A stretch of 64,000 bases of DNA, taken from contig NZ_JAQGPN010000001.1 in assembly GCF_028826155.1 (NCBI RefSeq), positions 4,097,501 to 4,161,500 of the forward strand, given 5' to 3'. How positions within the stretch are numbered: position 1 is the stretch's first letter; each line of letters starts with the position of its first letter. Under the pieces are notes generated by a model that saw nothing but the letters and a program-made list of their open reading frames with translations, searched no databases and was not told where the DNA came from. Source of the DNA: Mesorhizobium shangrilense (GTDB lineage: Bacteria; Pseudomonadota; Alphaproteobacteria; Rhizobiales; Rhizobiaceae). This document shows, in pieces, positions 40,304 to 49,505 of the stretch. A program made the translations under genes and the position numbers.

Positions 40304-41806
40304 CTAGTCTTCCGCAAAGACGATGGCTCGCTTCTTTCTCAGGCTGGGCAGAACCGCCAGGACGATGAACGCCGCTGCAACGAGAAGAAGCGATAGCGAC
40401 AGCGGGCGCGTGACGAAGATCGAGAAATCGCCGTCCGACAGCACCAGCGCCCGGCGGAAATATTCCTCGATCATCGGCCCCAGGATGAACCCCAGAAGAA
40501 GTGGCGCCGGCTCGCATTCGAGTTTCGCAAAGACATAGCCCAGCAGACCGCAGCCGGCTGTCAGGAAGACGTCGAAGGTCGAGTACGAGACGGAATAGAC
40601 CCCGATGCAGCAGAAGACGAGAATGGCCGGGAAGAGGAGATGGTAGGGGATCTTCAGCAGCCGCACCCAGATCCCGATCAGCGGGAGGTTCAGGATCACG
40701 AGGAACAGATTGCCGATCCACATGGAGACCACCAGGCCCCAGAACAGGCTGGGGTTGTTGGTTATGACCTGCGGACCCGGCTGGATGTTGTGGACGACCA
40801 GTGCGCCCAGCATCAGCGCCATCGTGGCGCTTCCCGGGATGCCCAGCGTAAGCGTCGGGATGAAAGCCGTCTGGGCAGCCGCATTGTTGGCCGCTTCCGG
40901 TCCGGCGACGCCCTCGATCGCGCCGCGACCGAATTCCTCCGGCCGTCGCGAGACGCGCCGCTCGAGGCTGTAGGCAAAGAAGGAAGCGAGCGTCAATCCG
41001 GCACCCGGCAAGACGCCGATGATCGCGCCAAGCGAGCTGCCGCGCAAAATGGCCGGCGTCATCCGACGAATATCTTCTCGCGTCGGCCAGAGCGAACGGA
41101 CAGGCGCGACGAGCGTATCCTTGTTTCCCGTACGCTCCAGTGTCCCAACGATCTCGCTGAAGGCGAAGATGCCGATTGCGATCACGATGAAGTCGATGCC
41201 CTCCCACAGCTGGGGAGCGCCGAAGGTGAAGCGCGCGACGCCGGAGTTCACGTCCATTCCCACCAGCCCGATCAGCAGGCCCAGCACGATCATTCCGACC
41301 GATTTCAGCAGCGGCCCCGAGGCAAGCGAAACCGCGCCGATGAGCCCCAGGACCATCAGCGAAAAATACTCCGCCGGGCCGAACCTGAAGGCGAGATGGG
41401 CGATCGGACCCGCGAGCACCGCAAGGATGAGCACCCCAAGGCAACCCGCGAAGAACGACCCCACTGCGGCCGCGGCCAGCGCCGCTCCCGCCCTGCCCTG
41501 CCGGGCCATGTGATGCCCGTCGATCGCGGTCACGACGGATGAGGCCTCGCCGGGGAGATTGACCAGGATCGCCGTGGTCGAACCGCCATAGGCAGCGCCA
41601 TAGTAGATGCCCGCCAGCATGATCAGCGCGCCCTCGGGCGTCAGGCCGAACGTGAAGGGCAGCAGCATCGAGATGGTCGCCAGCGGTCCGAGGCCGGGCA
41701 GAACCCCGATCAGCGTTCCGAGCAGGCAACCCGTGAAGGCGTAGAGAAGGTTCTGCCAGGAGAGCGCCGTAGCAAGTCCCAGGGCCAGATTGTCGAGAAA
41801 CTCCAT
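40304..41806 (-). CDS. Tripartite tricarboxylate transporter, large subunit TctA (1)
   Basis: A 500-residue membrane protein with about 11-12 helices and the two duplicated TctA motifs: LIGVLPGLGPLATISMLLPF with GIYYGAAYGGSTTAILVNLPG in the first half, and GVLPGAGLTLASFFAY with AFIPTLTLGIPGSATMALMLG in the second. TctA forms the channel of the Na+/H+-coupled TTT system fed by a periplasmic TctC. It is the last gene of the operon that also encodes LigJ and LigK homologues. Confidence 0.95.
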   Translation of the reverse strand: MEFLDNLALGLATALSWQNLLYAFTGCLLGTLIGVLPGLGPLATISMLLPFTFGLTPEGALIMLAGIYYGAAYGGSTTAILVNLPGEASSVVTAIDGHHMARQGRAGAALAAAAVGSFFAGCLGVLILAVLAGPIAHLAFRFGPAEYFSLMVLGLIGAVSLASGPLLKSVGMIVLGLLIGLVGMDVNSGVARFTFGAPQLWEGIDFIVIAIGIFAFSEIVGTLERTGNKDTLVAPVRSLWPTREDIRRMTPAILRGSSLGAIIGVLPGAGLTLASFFAYSLERRVSRRPEEFGRGAIEGVAGPEAANNAAAQTAFIPTLTLGIPGSATMALMLGALVVHNIQPGPQVITNNPSLFWGLVVSMWIGNLFLVILNLPLIGIWVRLLKIPYHLLFPAILVFCCIGVYSVSYSTFDVFLTAGCGLLGYVFAKLECEPAPLLLGFILGPMIEEYFRRALVLSDGDFSIFVTRPLSLSLLLVAAAFIVLAVLPSLRKKRAIVFAED

Positions 41807-41816
41807 GGAGATGGCC

Positions 41817-42281
41817 TCAATCGGTCAGGAATGCGGGCAGGATTTCGAACTGCAGCCCGAGGCCCATTTTGAAGACCGCGATGGAGATGACGACCATCAC
41901 CGCCGCGTTGAGAAGCGCGCTCGCCCATCGGAAGCCACGGTCGGCAAGACTGGACACCAGCGTCGTCAGCGCCACAGAGGCGGCAAGCCCGAGCGGTTTC
42001 AGAAGCAATCCGAACAGCGTGACCGCGAGCAGGACGGGCAGCAGGCTCCTCAGATCCACGCCCCCCAACCGGTCCGCCGGTCCGGCGTCCTTGCGCATCG
42101 CCGTCAGCATGACCCCTGCGCCGATCAACGCCAGAAGCACGCCGAGCCAGAATGGAAAGTAGCCCGGCCCCATGCTGGCGGCCGTTCCGACGCGATAGCT
42201 GTTGGACAGCACGGCAAAGCCTGTTCCCACGACAAGGTAGAGCGCCCCTGCCGCAAAATCCTTCTGGCTGCGGATGTTCAT
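41817..42281 (-). CDS. Tripartite tricarboxylate transporter, small subunit TctB (1)
   Basis: A 154-residue membrane protein with four hydrophobic helices and the TctB opening MNIRSQKDFAAGALYLVVGTGF, then MGPGYFPFWLGVLLALIG. The start at 42281 is chosen because it matches the usual TctB N-terminus; an upstream ATG at 42326 would add 15 residues. It lies 10 bases upstream of tctA1. Confidence 0.92.
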   Translation of the reverse strand: MNIRSQKDFAAGALYLVVGTGFAVLSNSYRVGTAASMGPGYFPFWLGVLLALIGAGVMLTAMRKDAGPADRLGGVDLRSLLPVLLAVTLFGLLLKPLGLAASVALTTLVSSLADRGFRWASALLNAAVMVVISIAVFKMGLGLQFEILPAFLTD

Positions 42282-42371
42282 CTTGTCTTTCAATCCCTGC
42301 AGTTGCGCAGCGTCCATAAGGCCCATCTGGGCGCGCGCTCACGCGCACGCCCTCCGACAGGCTTGGCCGGC

Positions 42372-43328
42372 CTATTCCGCCTTGATGTTGTTGGCTGCCG
42401 CGATCTCGCGCCAGCGCGCCATTTCCTTGGCGACGAGAGAGCCGAACTCCTCCGCGGTGGCCCAGGCGGGATCGCCCCCGTCCTTGCTAAGGAACTCTTT
42501 CATTTCCTGGGATTTCACCACGGCAGTCAGGTCGGCGTTGATCTTTTCAACGACGGCAGCGTCCATCCCCTTCGGACCGAACAGCCCCCACCACTGGTCC
42601 ACCACCGCGTCGGTCATGCCGAGTTCGACAACGCTCGGCAGTTCGGGCATCGCTGCGGAGCGTTCGGCGCTGCTCACCAGGATGCCGGTCATGAGACCGC
42701 CCCGGATCTGCGGCAGGACCTGCGTGAGACTGCCGTAGAACAGGTCTGCGTGGCCGCCGATCACATCGGTCATCGCCGGCGCTCCGCCCTTGTAGTGCAC
42801 CGGCTCCAGGTCGATTCCCGATGCCTGCTGCAGCATTTCGGCTGCGAACTGGTTGATCGATCCGAGGCCGACCGTAGCGTATTTCAGCGGCCGGCTCTTT
42901 GCGACTTCCTTAAGCCCCTCGATGTCGGTCACCTTGATCGCCGATCCGACGGCCAGGACCAGTGGCACCTTGCCGACCATGCCGATCGCCGTGAAATCCT
43001 CGACCGGGTCGAACGGCAGGCTGGTTTGAACGGCTGAGTTCATGGTGAACGTCGCCGAGTTGATCAGGATCGTGTAGCCGTCAGCCGCAGCCTTTGAGAC
43101 CTGCGCCGATCCGATCGACGTTCCTGCGCCGGCGACGTTTTCGATGACGACCGGCTGGCCCCAGGTCTTGCTGAGCTTCTCGGCCACGAAGCGGCCGACG
43201 ATATCGACTGCTCCGCCCGGAGGAAACGGCACGACCAATGTCACAGGGCGGCTTGGAAAGTCTGTCGGCGCGGCGCTTGCCGCGAAGGTGGCAAGGGCCA
43301 GGGTTGCGGCAGTCAGAAGCATTCTCAT
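42372..43328 (-). CDS. TctC/Bug-family solute-binding protein (1)
   Basis: A 318-residue periplasmic protein with a signal peptide (about residues 1-19, ending AASAAP). It has the Bug-family signatures FPSRPVTLVVPFPPGGAVDI and NVAGAGTSIGSAQVSKAAADG. Bug proteins bind carboxylates such as citrate, aromatic acids and amino acids. The ligand is not evident, but the operon suggests an aromatic-pathway di- or tricarboxylate. Confidence 0.93.
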   Translation of the reverse strand: MRMLLTAATLALATFAASAAPTDFPSRPVTLVVPFPPGGAVDIVGRFVAEKLSKTWGQPVVIENVAGAGTSIGSAQVSKAAADGYTILINSATFTMNSAVQTSLPFDPVEDFTAIGMVGKVPLVLAVGSAIKVTDIEGLKEVAKSRPLKYATVGLGSINQFAAEMLQQASGIDLEPVHYKGGAPAMTDVIGGHADLFYGSLTQVLPQIRGGLMTGILVSSAERSAAMPELPSVVELGMTDAVVDQWWGLFGPKGMDAAVVEKINADLTAVVKSQEMKEFLSKDGGDPAWATAEEFGSLVAKEMARWREIAAANNIKAE

Positions 43329-43449
43329 GTTTTTCTCCTCCCAGAGTGGTTTCAGGAATTCTTGCGAACGAGCCAGCGCATTTGCACGCTGCTCCTTGCC
43401 GCATCCGATTCTTCAGCTTTCGGCCCGTCGATACGGGCCGCGGGTCGGC

Positions 43450-44343
43450 CTAGGCAATGAACAGTTCCTCGGCGGCAACCCGGCGCGGCGTCAGCTGCTG
43501 CTGTGCCGCGAAGTCCAGGAGCTTCTGGATCGAGGCGTGATTGGGCGAAAGTCCGATCGGATGCATATCCTGCGTTGCGGCCAGACCCATTGCAGCGCCC
43601 GCCAGCGCACCCGCGCTGCGTGCGTGCTTCACGGATCGCGAGAAGAGGTCGGTGACTTCCTCCACGATCCACGGGTGGGTCTCCACAAGCTCGGATTTTA
43701 GCGCCACTAGATGGTTGACCGGGAAGATGCCCGTCGCGCCGTACCAGGCTCTTGCCGCCGCATCCGCATCGGGAACGACCGTGCGCATGCCGGCAGGAAT
43801 GCCCTGCAATCCCATCACCGCGTCGACTTCGCCATCCGCGAGCATGGCGGCCAGCGACCGGCCCGACGTGGATCTCACGACATATGACGGATCGGCACAG
43901 CTTTCGACATGCGCGCCCTCCTGGGTGACCCAGGTCACGCGTTCGAGGGGAATGCCGTACTCCGTCTCCAGAATGCCACGTGCCCAGACGCCGCTGGTCT
44001 GGGGCCAGGACCTGACCCCGACCCGTCGCCCGACCAGGTCCGTGGCCTGTCTTATGTCGGAGTTTTCGAAGCACAGGATCGACTGATGGTGGAACCGCCG
44101 CGAGACCGGAATCGGCAGCAGGGTGAGAGGGATCCTGGCCAGATAGGCCTGCGCGTAGCTCACGACCGGCATCTCGGACAGGTCGAATTCCAGCTCGCGT
44201 ATCATCCGCCGGAAGGTGGTGTAGAACGGCTCGACCTTGACCAGATCGAGCGCCAGCCGATCGGAGCGAACCTCACCGTTCCAGATCGGCAGGACTTCCG
44301 GGGTCGCGCCGATCGCCGTGTTGAGAAGCAGTGGACTGCTCAT
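43450..44343 (-). CDS. 4,5-dihydroxyphthalate decarboxylase-like protein
   Basis: A 297-residue protein resembling Pht5-type 4,5-dihydroxyphthalate decarboxylase, an enzyme with a type II binding-protein fold. Features are RMIRELEFDLSEMPVVSYAQ near the start, DLVGRRVGVRSWPQTSGVWA and EVTDLFSRSVKHAR near the end. There is no signal peptide, so it is cytoplasmic. If active it would give protocatechuate, upstream of the LigJ/LigK reactions. It may instead decarboxylate another ortho-dicarboxylate. It stands between the ligK-like and tctC1 genes in the operon. Confidence 0.72.
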   Translation of the reverse strand: MSSPLLLNTAIGATPEVLPIWNGEVRSDRLALDLVKVEPFYTTFRRMIRELEFDLSEMPVVSYAQAYLARIPLTLLPIPVSRRFHHQSILCFENSDIRQATDLVGRRVGVRSWPQTSGVWARGILETEYGIPLERVTWVTQEGAHVESCADPSYVVRSTSGRSLAAMLADGEVDAVMGLQGIPAGMRTVVPDADAAARAWYGATGIFPVNHLVALKSELVETHPWIVEEVTDLFSRSVKHARSAGALAGAAMGLAATQDMHPIGLSPNHASIQKLLDFAAQQQLTPRRVAAEELFIA

Positions 44344-44436
44344 CGAAGTGTCTCCTTGAAATCCTGTGTCGAAGACGTCGCTTCGCCGGAGGCATCCGCG
44401 CGAGTTCGAGATACGAACCGAAGCGCCTTCATCGTC

Positions 44437-45114
44437 TCACTCAACGATCTCGCACCCCTTCTCGGAGAGCACCCGATCTATCCAGCTGCGGTCCATCTGC
44501 CCTGCCAGGATCTGCGCCATCTGACGCGTCTCGGCGACAGTCTTCTGCTGCGCCTGCAACAGGACATCTGCGGCTGACCCGCGCGGCACCGCCAGCAGCC
44601 CGTCCCGATCTCCGAGCATCAGGTCTCCCGGCGCGATTGGAATGCCCTCGATGCTGATGGGAAGCCCGATTTCGCCCGGACCGTCCCGGTATGGCCCCCG
44701 CGGCGTGATCCCGAGGCCATAGATCGGCAGGTTGATCTCCATGAGCGCCTCGCTGTCCCTCACCGCGCCGTAAATGACGAAGCCCGCCACCTTCCGCACC
44801 TTTGCATGGGCGACCATCATTTCGCCGATCACCGCGTTGGTCACGTCACCGCCGCCGTCATAGACGATCACGTCGCCGGGATGCGCCATGTCGATTGCTT
44901 TGTGCAGCATCAGATTGTCGCCCGGGCGGCTGCGCACCGTCAGCGCCGGACCGGCAAGAACGCCATCCCGGTGCATCGGGCGAAGGCGATTCCCCATGCC
45001 CGTCAGGCGGTGCATCGAGTCGCTGACATTTGCCACGGGGATGCTGCGGAAGGCATCGACCAGGGTTCTTTCCACCCGGTCCCAGCTCATCTTGATTCGA
45101 AAGCCTGCGCTCAT
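44437..45114 (-). CDS. RraA-family aldolase, 4-carboxy-4-hydroxy-2-oxoadipate type
   Basis: A 225-residue RraA-fold protein. MVAHAKVRKVAGFVIYGAVRD holds the conserved Gly-x-x-Arg-Asp substrate and metal site, and GDLMLGDRDGLLAVPRG the second conserved strand. The family includes class II pyruvate aldolases (LigK/GalC) that split 4-carboxy-4-hydroxy-2-oxoadipate into pyruvate and oxaloacetate, and the RNase E inhibitor RraA. The adjacent ligJ homologue makes that very substrate, which favours the aldolase. Confidence 0.83.
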   Translation of the reverse strand: MSAGFRIKMSWDRVERTLVDAFRSIPVANVSDSMHRLTGMGNRLRPMHRDGVLAGPALTVRSRPGDNLMLHKAIDMAHPGDVIVYDGGGDVTNAVIGEMMVAHAKVRKVAGFVIYGAVRDSEALMEINLPIYGLGITPRGPYRDGPGEIGLPISIEGIPIAPGDLMLGDRDGLLAVPRGSAADVLLQAQQKTVAETRQMAQILAGQMDRSWIDRVLSEKGCEIVE

Positions 45115-45124
45115 CTCACTCTCC

Positions 45125-46159
45125 TCAGACTGCCGCTTCAGTCGCCAGCTTGGGGAGTTTCAGACGGGTGAAGAGCTTCAGGGCATTGCCTGAATAGATC
45201 TTCTCGCGATCCTGCGGGGTCAACTGCGTGTTCGCGTCGATGTAGCGGCGCGTATCGTCGAAGAAGTGGCCGGTGTCGGGATCGGCGCACCGAAGCGCCC
45301 CGTGCATCTCGGAGGCGAACAGGACGTTGTCGACCGGCACCACTTCCGCCAGCAGGTTGATCCCGGGCTGGTGGTAAACGCAGGTGTCGAAATAGAGGTT
45401 CTCTCCCATCATCTGAGCCGGCTCAGGACGGCCGCGGTCGATCGCGAGCCCGCGATAGCGGCCCCAGTGATAGGGCACCGCACCGCCGCCGTGCGGGATG
45501 ATGAAGCGCAGCTTCGGAAAGCGGGTGAACAGGTCCGAATCCAGTATCTGCATGAAGGCGGTGGTGTCGGCGTTGATGTAGTGCGCGCCGGTGAAATGGA
45601 AGTTCGGGTTGCAGGACTGGCTGACATGGATCATCGCCGGCACGCCCAACTCTTCGAGCTTCTCGTAGAGCCGGAACCACCAGGGATCGGTCAGGGGCGG
45701 ATCGGTCCAGAAGCCGCCGCTCGGGTCCGGATTGAGGTTGCAGCCGATGAAGCCCATCTCCTCAACGCAGCGGACGAGTTCGGGGATCACGTTTTCGGGC
45801 GGGCGGCCCGGCGACTGCGGCAGCTGGCAGACCGGAGCGAAATTCTCGGGATAGAGATCGCAGACCCTGCGGATCAGGTTGTTGCAAAGCCGCGACCATT
45901 GCTGGCTCATGCGCTCGTCGCCGATGTGATGGCCCATGCCGCCTGCGCGGGGAGAGAATATCGTCAGGTCGATCCCGCGTTCGCGCTGAAGACGCAACTG
46001 TGTGTTCTCAAGGCTCTCGCGGATCTCGTCGTCGGAGATCGGGAAGCCTTCCCGGTTGCCCAGTTTCGACAGGTCACCCTTGGCCTCCATCTGTTCCTTG
46101 CGCCAGGCTTCGTGCGGCGCCGGCGCGGTCGTGTAGTGTCCGTGACAGTCGATGATCAT
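45125..46159 (-). CDS. ligJ: 4-oxalomesaconate hydratase
   Basis: A 344-residue amidohydrolase-superfamily protein close to Sphingobium LigJ as I recall it. It starts MIIDCHGHYTTAP, where the HxH binds zinc, and continues with INADTTAFMQILDSDLFTRF, IPHGGGAVPYHWGRYRGLA and VYHQPGINLLAEVVPVDNVL. LigJ hydrates 4-oxalomesaconate to 4-carboxy-4-hydroxy-2-oxoadipate in the protocatechuate-4,5-cleavage and gallate pathways. The ATG at 46159 follows AGGGAAAG; the frame is open far upstream only as overlap with tctA2. It lies 10 bases upstream of the aldolase gene, which acts next. Confidence 0.88.
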   Translation of the reverse strand: MIIDCHGHYTTAPAPHEAWRKEQMEAKGDLSKLGNREGFPISDDEIRESLENTQLRLQRERGIDLTIFSPRAGGMGHHIGDERMSQQWSRLCNNLIRRVCDLYPENFAPVCQLPQSPGRPPENVIPELVRCVEEMGFIGCNLNPDPSGGFWTDPPLTDPWWFRLYEKLEELGVPAMIHVSQSCNPNFHFTGAHYINADTTAFMQILDSDLFTRFPKLRFIIPHGGGAVPYHWGRYRGLAIDRGRPEPAQMMGENLYFDTCVYHQPGINLLAEVVPVDNVLFASEMHGALRCADPDTGHFFDDTRRYIDANTQLTPQDREKIYSGNALKLFTRLKLPKLATEAAV

Positions 46160-46236
46160 TCGTCTTTCCCTGGCATCAATTCGCAAACAAGTTGGTGCGG
46201 CGCGCGGCCGCGGTGGTTCCTCGGCGTGATTGGCAA

Positions 46237-47748
46237 TCAGTCGTCCCCGGCGGGCGCCAGCTCCGTTCTCCCGGCCAGCCGCCGACGCAGCACGGCGCCG
46301 AACAGCATCCATCCCAGCATCAGCACCGAGACCGCCAGCGCCGTTGCGGCAAGCGGGCTGCTGACCAGGTAGCTGAGCTCTCCCCGCCCAAGGATCATCG
46401 CCCGTCGGAAATTCTCCTCGAGCATCGGGCTGAGGACGAAGCCGATCAGAAGCGGCGCGGCCGAGTAGCCTTGCCGGCGCAGCAGGTAGCCGGCGAGGCC
46501 CATCACCAGCGTCGCGATCACGTCGGCGGTCGAATTGTGGACGCTGTAGCTGCCGACGCAGATCAGGACGACGATGGCTGGATAGAGGTAGCGGTAGGGC
46601 ACGTTCAGAAGCGACACCCAGATCCCGATCAACGGAATGTTCAGGATGAGCAGAAGCAGGTTGCCGATCCAGAAGCTGGCGACCAGGCCATAGTAGAGTT
46701 CCGGGTTGGACCCGATCATCATCGGTCCGGGCACGACACCGTGGACCATCAGGGCTCCGATGATGACCGCCATCGTCGGCGTGCCGGGAATGCCCAGGGT
46801 CAGCGTCGGAATGAAGGCTGCCTGCACGGCCGCGTTGTTTGCCGCCTCGGGCGCCGCTACGCCCTCGATGGCGCCGTTGCCGAAGCGTTCGGGCCGGCGT
46901 GAAATCTTCTTCTCGGTCGCATAGGCAACGATGGACGCGATCGACGGTCCGGTGGCGGGCAGTGCCCCGAAGACGCAGCCCGAGAGCGAGCCGCGCAGCG
47001 TCGGCCAGACGCTCGTTTTCCACTCCTCGCGCGACGGCAGCATCGAGGCAATCGAGACCTTGTGGCGCACGCGCTTCGAACCGCCGGTGATCGACGCGAT
47101 GATCTCGGAGAGGCCGAAGAGACCCATCGCCACAGGCACCAGCCCGATTCCGTCGATCAGATAGTGCGAACCGAAGGTGTAGCGCTCGGCCCCGTTATAG
47201 ATGTCGATCCCCACGGTGCCCATCAGCCCACCGATCGCCATCATCACCAGGCCCTTGTAGGGGTCCGATCCGCCGATTGTCGAAACCGCGATGAAGCAGA
47301 GGGCGATCAGCGCGAAATACTCGGCCGGTCCGAAGGCAAGGCCGATCTTCACGATGAGCGGCGTCAGCGCCATAAGCATGATGATGCCGATGCTGCCGCC
47401 AATGAAGGATGCGATGGTGGTGATGAAAAGCGCCACCCCCGCCTTGCCGCGCTTGGCCAGCGGGTAGCCTTCGACACAGGTGATCGCGCTGGCTGGCGTC
47501 CCGGGCAGGTTCAGCAGGATGGCTGCGGTCGAGCCGCCGTATTCCGCGCCGTAGTAGACGCCGGCAAGCATGACGATCCCGGTCGTGGGGTCGAGGGCGA
47601 ACGTCAGCGGCATCAGCAGCGAGATTGCCGCCAGCGGGCCGAGGCCCGGGATCACACCGATCGCGGTGCCGACGAAGACGCCGAAGAGGCACGCCATCAG
47701 GTTCTGCGGCAACAGCGCAGTGGCGAGGCCGAGGGACAAGAACTCCAT
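46237..47748 (-). CDS. Tripartite tricarboxylate transporter, large subunit TctA (2)
   Basis: A 503-residue TctA protein with both repeat motifs (AIGVIPGLGPLAAISLLMPL, AGVYYGAEYGGSTAAILLNL, then FGALPATGPSIASIVAYATE and AFIPTLTLGIPGTPTMAVII). It is clearly diverged from the copy at 40304-41806 and so is not a recent duplication. It starts three bases after tctB2 and is followed by ligJ. Confidence 0.95.
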   Translation of the reverse strand: MEFLSLGLATALLPQNLMACLFGVFVGTAIGVIPGLGPLAAISLLMPLTFALDPTTGIVMLAGVYYGAEYGGSTAAILLNLPGTPASAITCVEGYPLAKRGKAGVALFITTIASFIGGSIGIIMLMALTPLIVKIGLAFGPAEYFALIALCFIAVSTIGGSDPYKGLVMMAIGGLMGTVGIDIYNGAERYTFGSHYLIDGIGLVPVAMGLFGLSEIIASITGGSKRVRHKVSIASMLPSREEWKTSVWPTLRGSLSGCVFGALPATGPSIASIVAYATEKKISRRPERFGNGAIEGVAAPEAANNAAVQAAFIPTLTLGIPGTPTMAVIIGALMVHGVVPGPMMIGSNPELYYGLVASFWIGNLLLLILNIPLIGIWVSLLNVPYRYLYPAIVVLICVGSYSVHNSTADVIATLVMGLAGYLLRRQGYSAAPLLIGFVLSPMLEENFRRAMILGRGELSYLVSSPLAATALAVSVLMLGWMLFGAVLRRRLAGRTELAPAGDD

Positions 47749-47751
47749 AGG

Positions 47752-48204
47752 TCAGCTCGTTCCGATGAATTGCAGCGGTACGCTCAGGGCGTAGACGAAG
47801 ATCAGCCAGACGGCCGCGGCGAAGGCTGCTGCGAAGAGAAGGAACGCCCAGTAGTTGCGCTCGACCTGGCCCGCATATGCGACCAGCATCGACACCACGA
47901 TGGTGGGGAACAGGCCGACCTGCTCCACCAGCAGGATGAAGAGCAAGACAGCGCCTGCCACCGCCACCAGGGGCCGCAGCGCCCATGGTTCGGCCTCTTC
48001 CTCAACGGGCACGGCGTAGGACCGGAGCGAGATCACGACGATGATCGCTGCAAAGGCCAGCGGAAAGATGCCGGAGCCGATGTTGGCGGCCGTGCCGATG
48101 CCGAAATCCAGCGCCAGCCAAAAGGCGACCGAGCCAGCGAAGGCAAGGATCAGCCACACGGGATTGCGGCGCGCCGCCGCGTTTCTCGTCTCGGGATCGA
48201 GCAT
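47752..48204 (-). CDS. Tripartite tricarboxylate transporter, small subunit TctB (2)
   Basis: A 150-residue four-helix membrane protein of the TctB type. It has a polar N-terminus (LDPETRNAAARRNPVW) and the segment ANIGSGIFPLAFAAIIVVIS, matching the GPGYFP region of other TctB proteins. It lies between tctC2 and tctA2. Confidence 0.88.
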   Translation of the reverse strand: MLDPETRNAAARRNPVWLILAFAGSVAFWLALDFGIGTAANIGSGIFPLAFAAIIVVISLRSYAVPVEEEAEPWALRPLVAVAGAVLLFILLVEQVGLFPTIVVSMLVAYAGQVERNYWAFLLFAAAFAAAVWLIFVYALSVPLQFIGTS

Positions 48205-48279
48205 GGGAATGCCCCTTGGATTGGGATGCCGCAGCTTTGCCGGCTGGCCGCCAAGCTCGGGGGCCAGCCGGTAGCCGTC

Positions 48280-49248
48280 TTACTTGAAGGCCGGATTGTC
48301 GAGAATCTTGCCCCACCAGTCGAACTGCTCGACGATCAGGGCTCCGAAGGCCTCTGGCGTATCGGACACTGCAACTTCCGATCCGATGGCAAGCATCTTC
48401 GACTTCGCCCCCTCCGAGCCCTTCATCGACACCACCGCCGCGTGCAGCTTGGCGATCGCTTCCGGCGGCGTGCCCTTCGGCGCAACCACGCCGAACCAGG
48501 ACCCCATCTGCAGGTCGGGCAATCCGGCTTCGGTTGTGGTCGGCACGTCGGGCATGAGGCTCGACCGCTCGGCGGCGGCCAGCGCGATCGGGCGCAGCGC
48601 GCCCGAGGCGATGTGCGGCAGGAAGGTCGGGAAGTTGTTCAGGTAGACCTGAACCCGCCCGGCGACCACATCGTTCAGGGCATCGCCCGCACCCTGATAG
48701 GGCACATGGATCATCTTGGATCCGGTCATCTCGTTGTAGAGCTCGCCGGCGACATGCGCGACCGTCCCCACCCCTCCCGAGGCGAAGTTCAGCTGCGTCT
48801 CCCCCTTCGAGGTCAGCGCCATCATTTCCGCAAGGGTCGCCGCCTTCACGTCGGGGTTGACCGCGATCAGCACAGATGAATCGACCACGAGGCTGATCGG
48901 CGCGAAATCCTTCACGGCGTCGTAGCCAACATCGCGCAGGTTGGGGTTCACGGAATGGGTCCCCGCCGTGGCGAAGAGCAGCGTGTAGCCGTCGGGTTTC
49001 GCCCCGGCCGCCATCGCCGTACCGACGCTCCCACCGCCGCCGCCGCGGTTCTCGACCACGACCGGCTTGCCGAGTTCCGTGCTCATGTGATCGGCGACGA
49101 TGCGTGCGATCACATCGGAGTTGCCCCCGGCCGAGAACGGCACGATCAGCGTGATCGGCCTCTCGGGATACTCTGCCCTGGCGCTTGTGGCCGCAAACGT
49201 GGCCGCGGCCAAGCATGCGATCGCCAGGGATCGAAGTGTTCTTTTCAT
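48280..49248 (-). CDS. TctC/Bug-family solute-binding protein (2)
   Basis: A 322-residue periplasmic protein with a signal peptide ending around ATSARAEYP. Bug signatures are YPERPITLIVPFSAGGNSDV and NRGGGGGSVGTAMAAGAKPDG. The ATG at 49248 starts the signal peptide; nine upstream codons are not needed. It is the first gene of the nine-gene TTT/LigJ operon, divergent from the two-HTH LysR gene. Confidence 0.92.
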   Translation of the reverse strand: MKRTLRSLAIACLAAATFAATSARAEYPERPITLIVPFSAGGNSDVIARIVADHMSTELGKPVVVENRGGGGGSVGTAMAAGAKPDGYTLLFATAGTHSVNPNLRDVGYDAVKDFAPISLVVDSSVLIAVNPDVKAATLAEMMALTSKGETQLNFASGGVGTVAHVAGELYNEMTGSKMIHVPYQGAGDALNDVVAGRVQVYLNNFPTFLPHIASGALRPIALAAAERSSLMPDVPTTTEAGLPDLQMGSWFGVVAPKGTPPEAIAKLHAAVVSMKGSEGAKSKMLAIGSEVAVSDTPEAFGALIVEQFDWWGKILDNPAFK

Positions 49249-49505
49249 GGAAGTCCTCCCTAACTCCGAGGACACTGGACCACGAAAACCAAACAGCCGG
49301 CCATCCGATTTTCACGATACGGTCTTCGAATCTGTTTATGGCCTATCTCGTAGTGGCGTTCACTTCGAAACGATCGAGTTTTAGGACCGCAAATTTACAT
49401 TCTTTATCAGCACGTTACGGGATTGCCCTTGCCGCGCTCTTGCCGCAATGCTTCTTGGCCTTTCTGTTCTGCCGACACGCCCACACAATCACAGGCCTCA
49501 GCATC

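Noticed and set aside
39846..41729. A 627-codon minus-strand frame over tctA1 and the adjoining gap.
   Set aside because: It is out of frame with TctA, whose helices and motifs are clear, and reads as Arg/Gly/Pro-rich shadow sequence.
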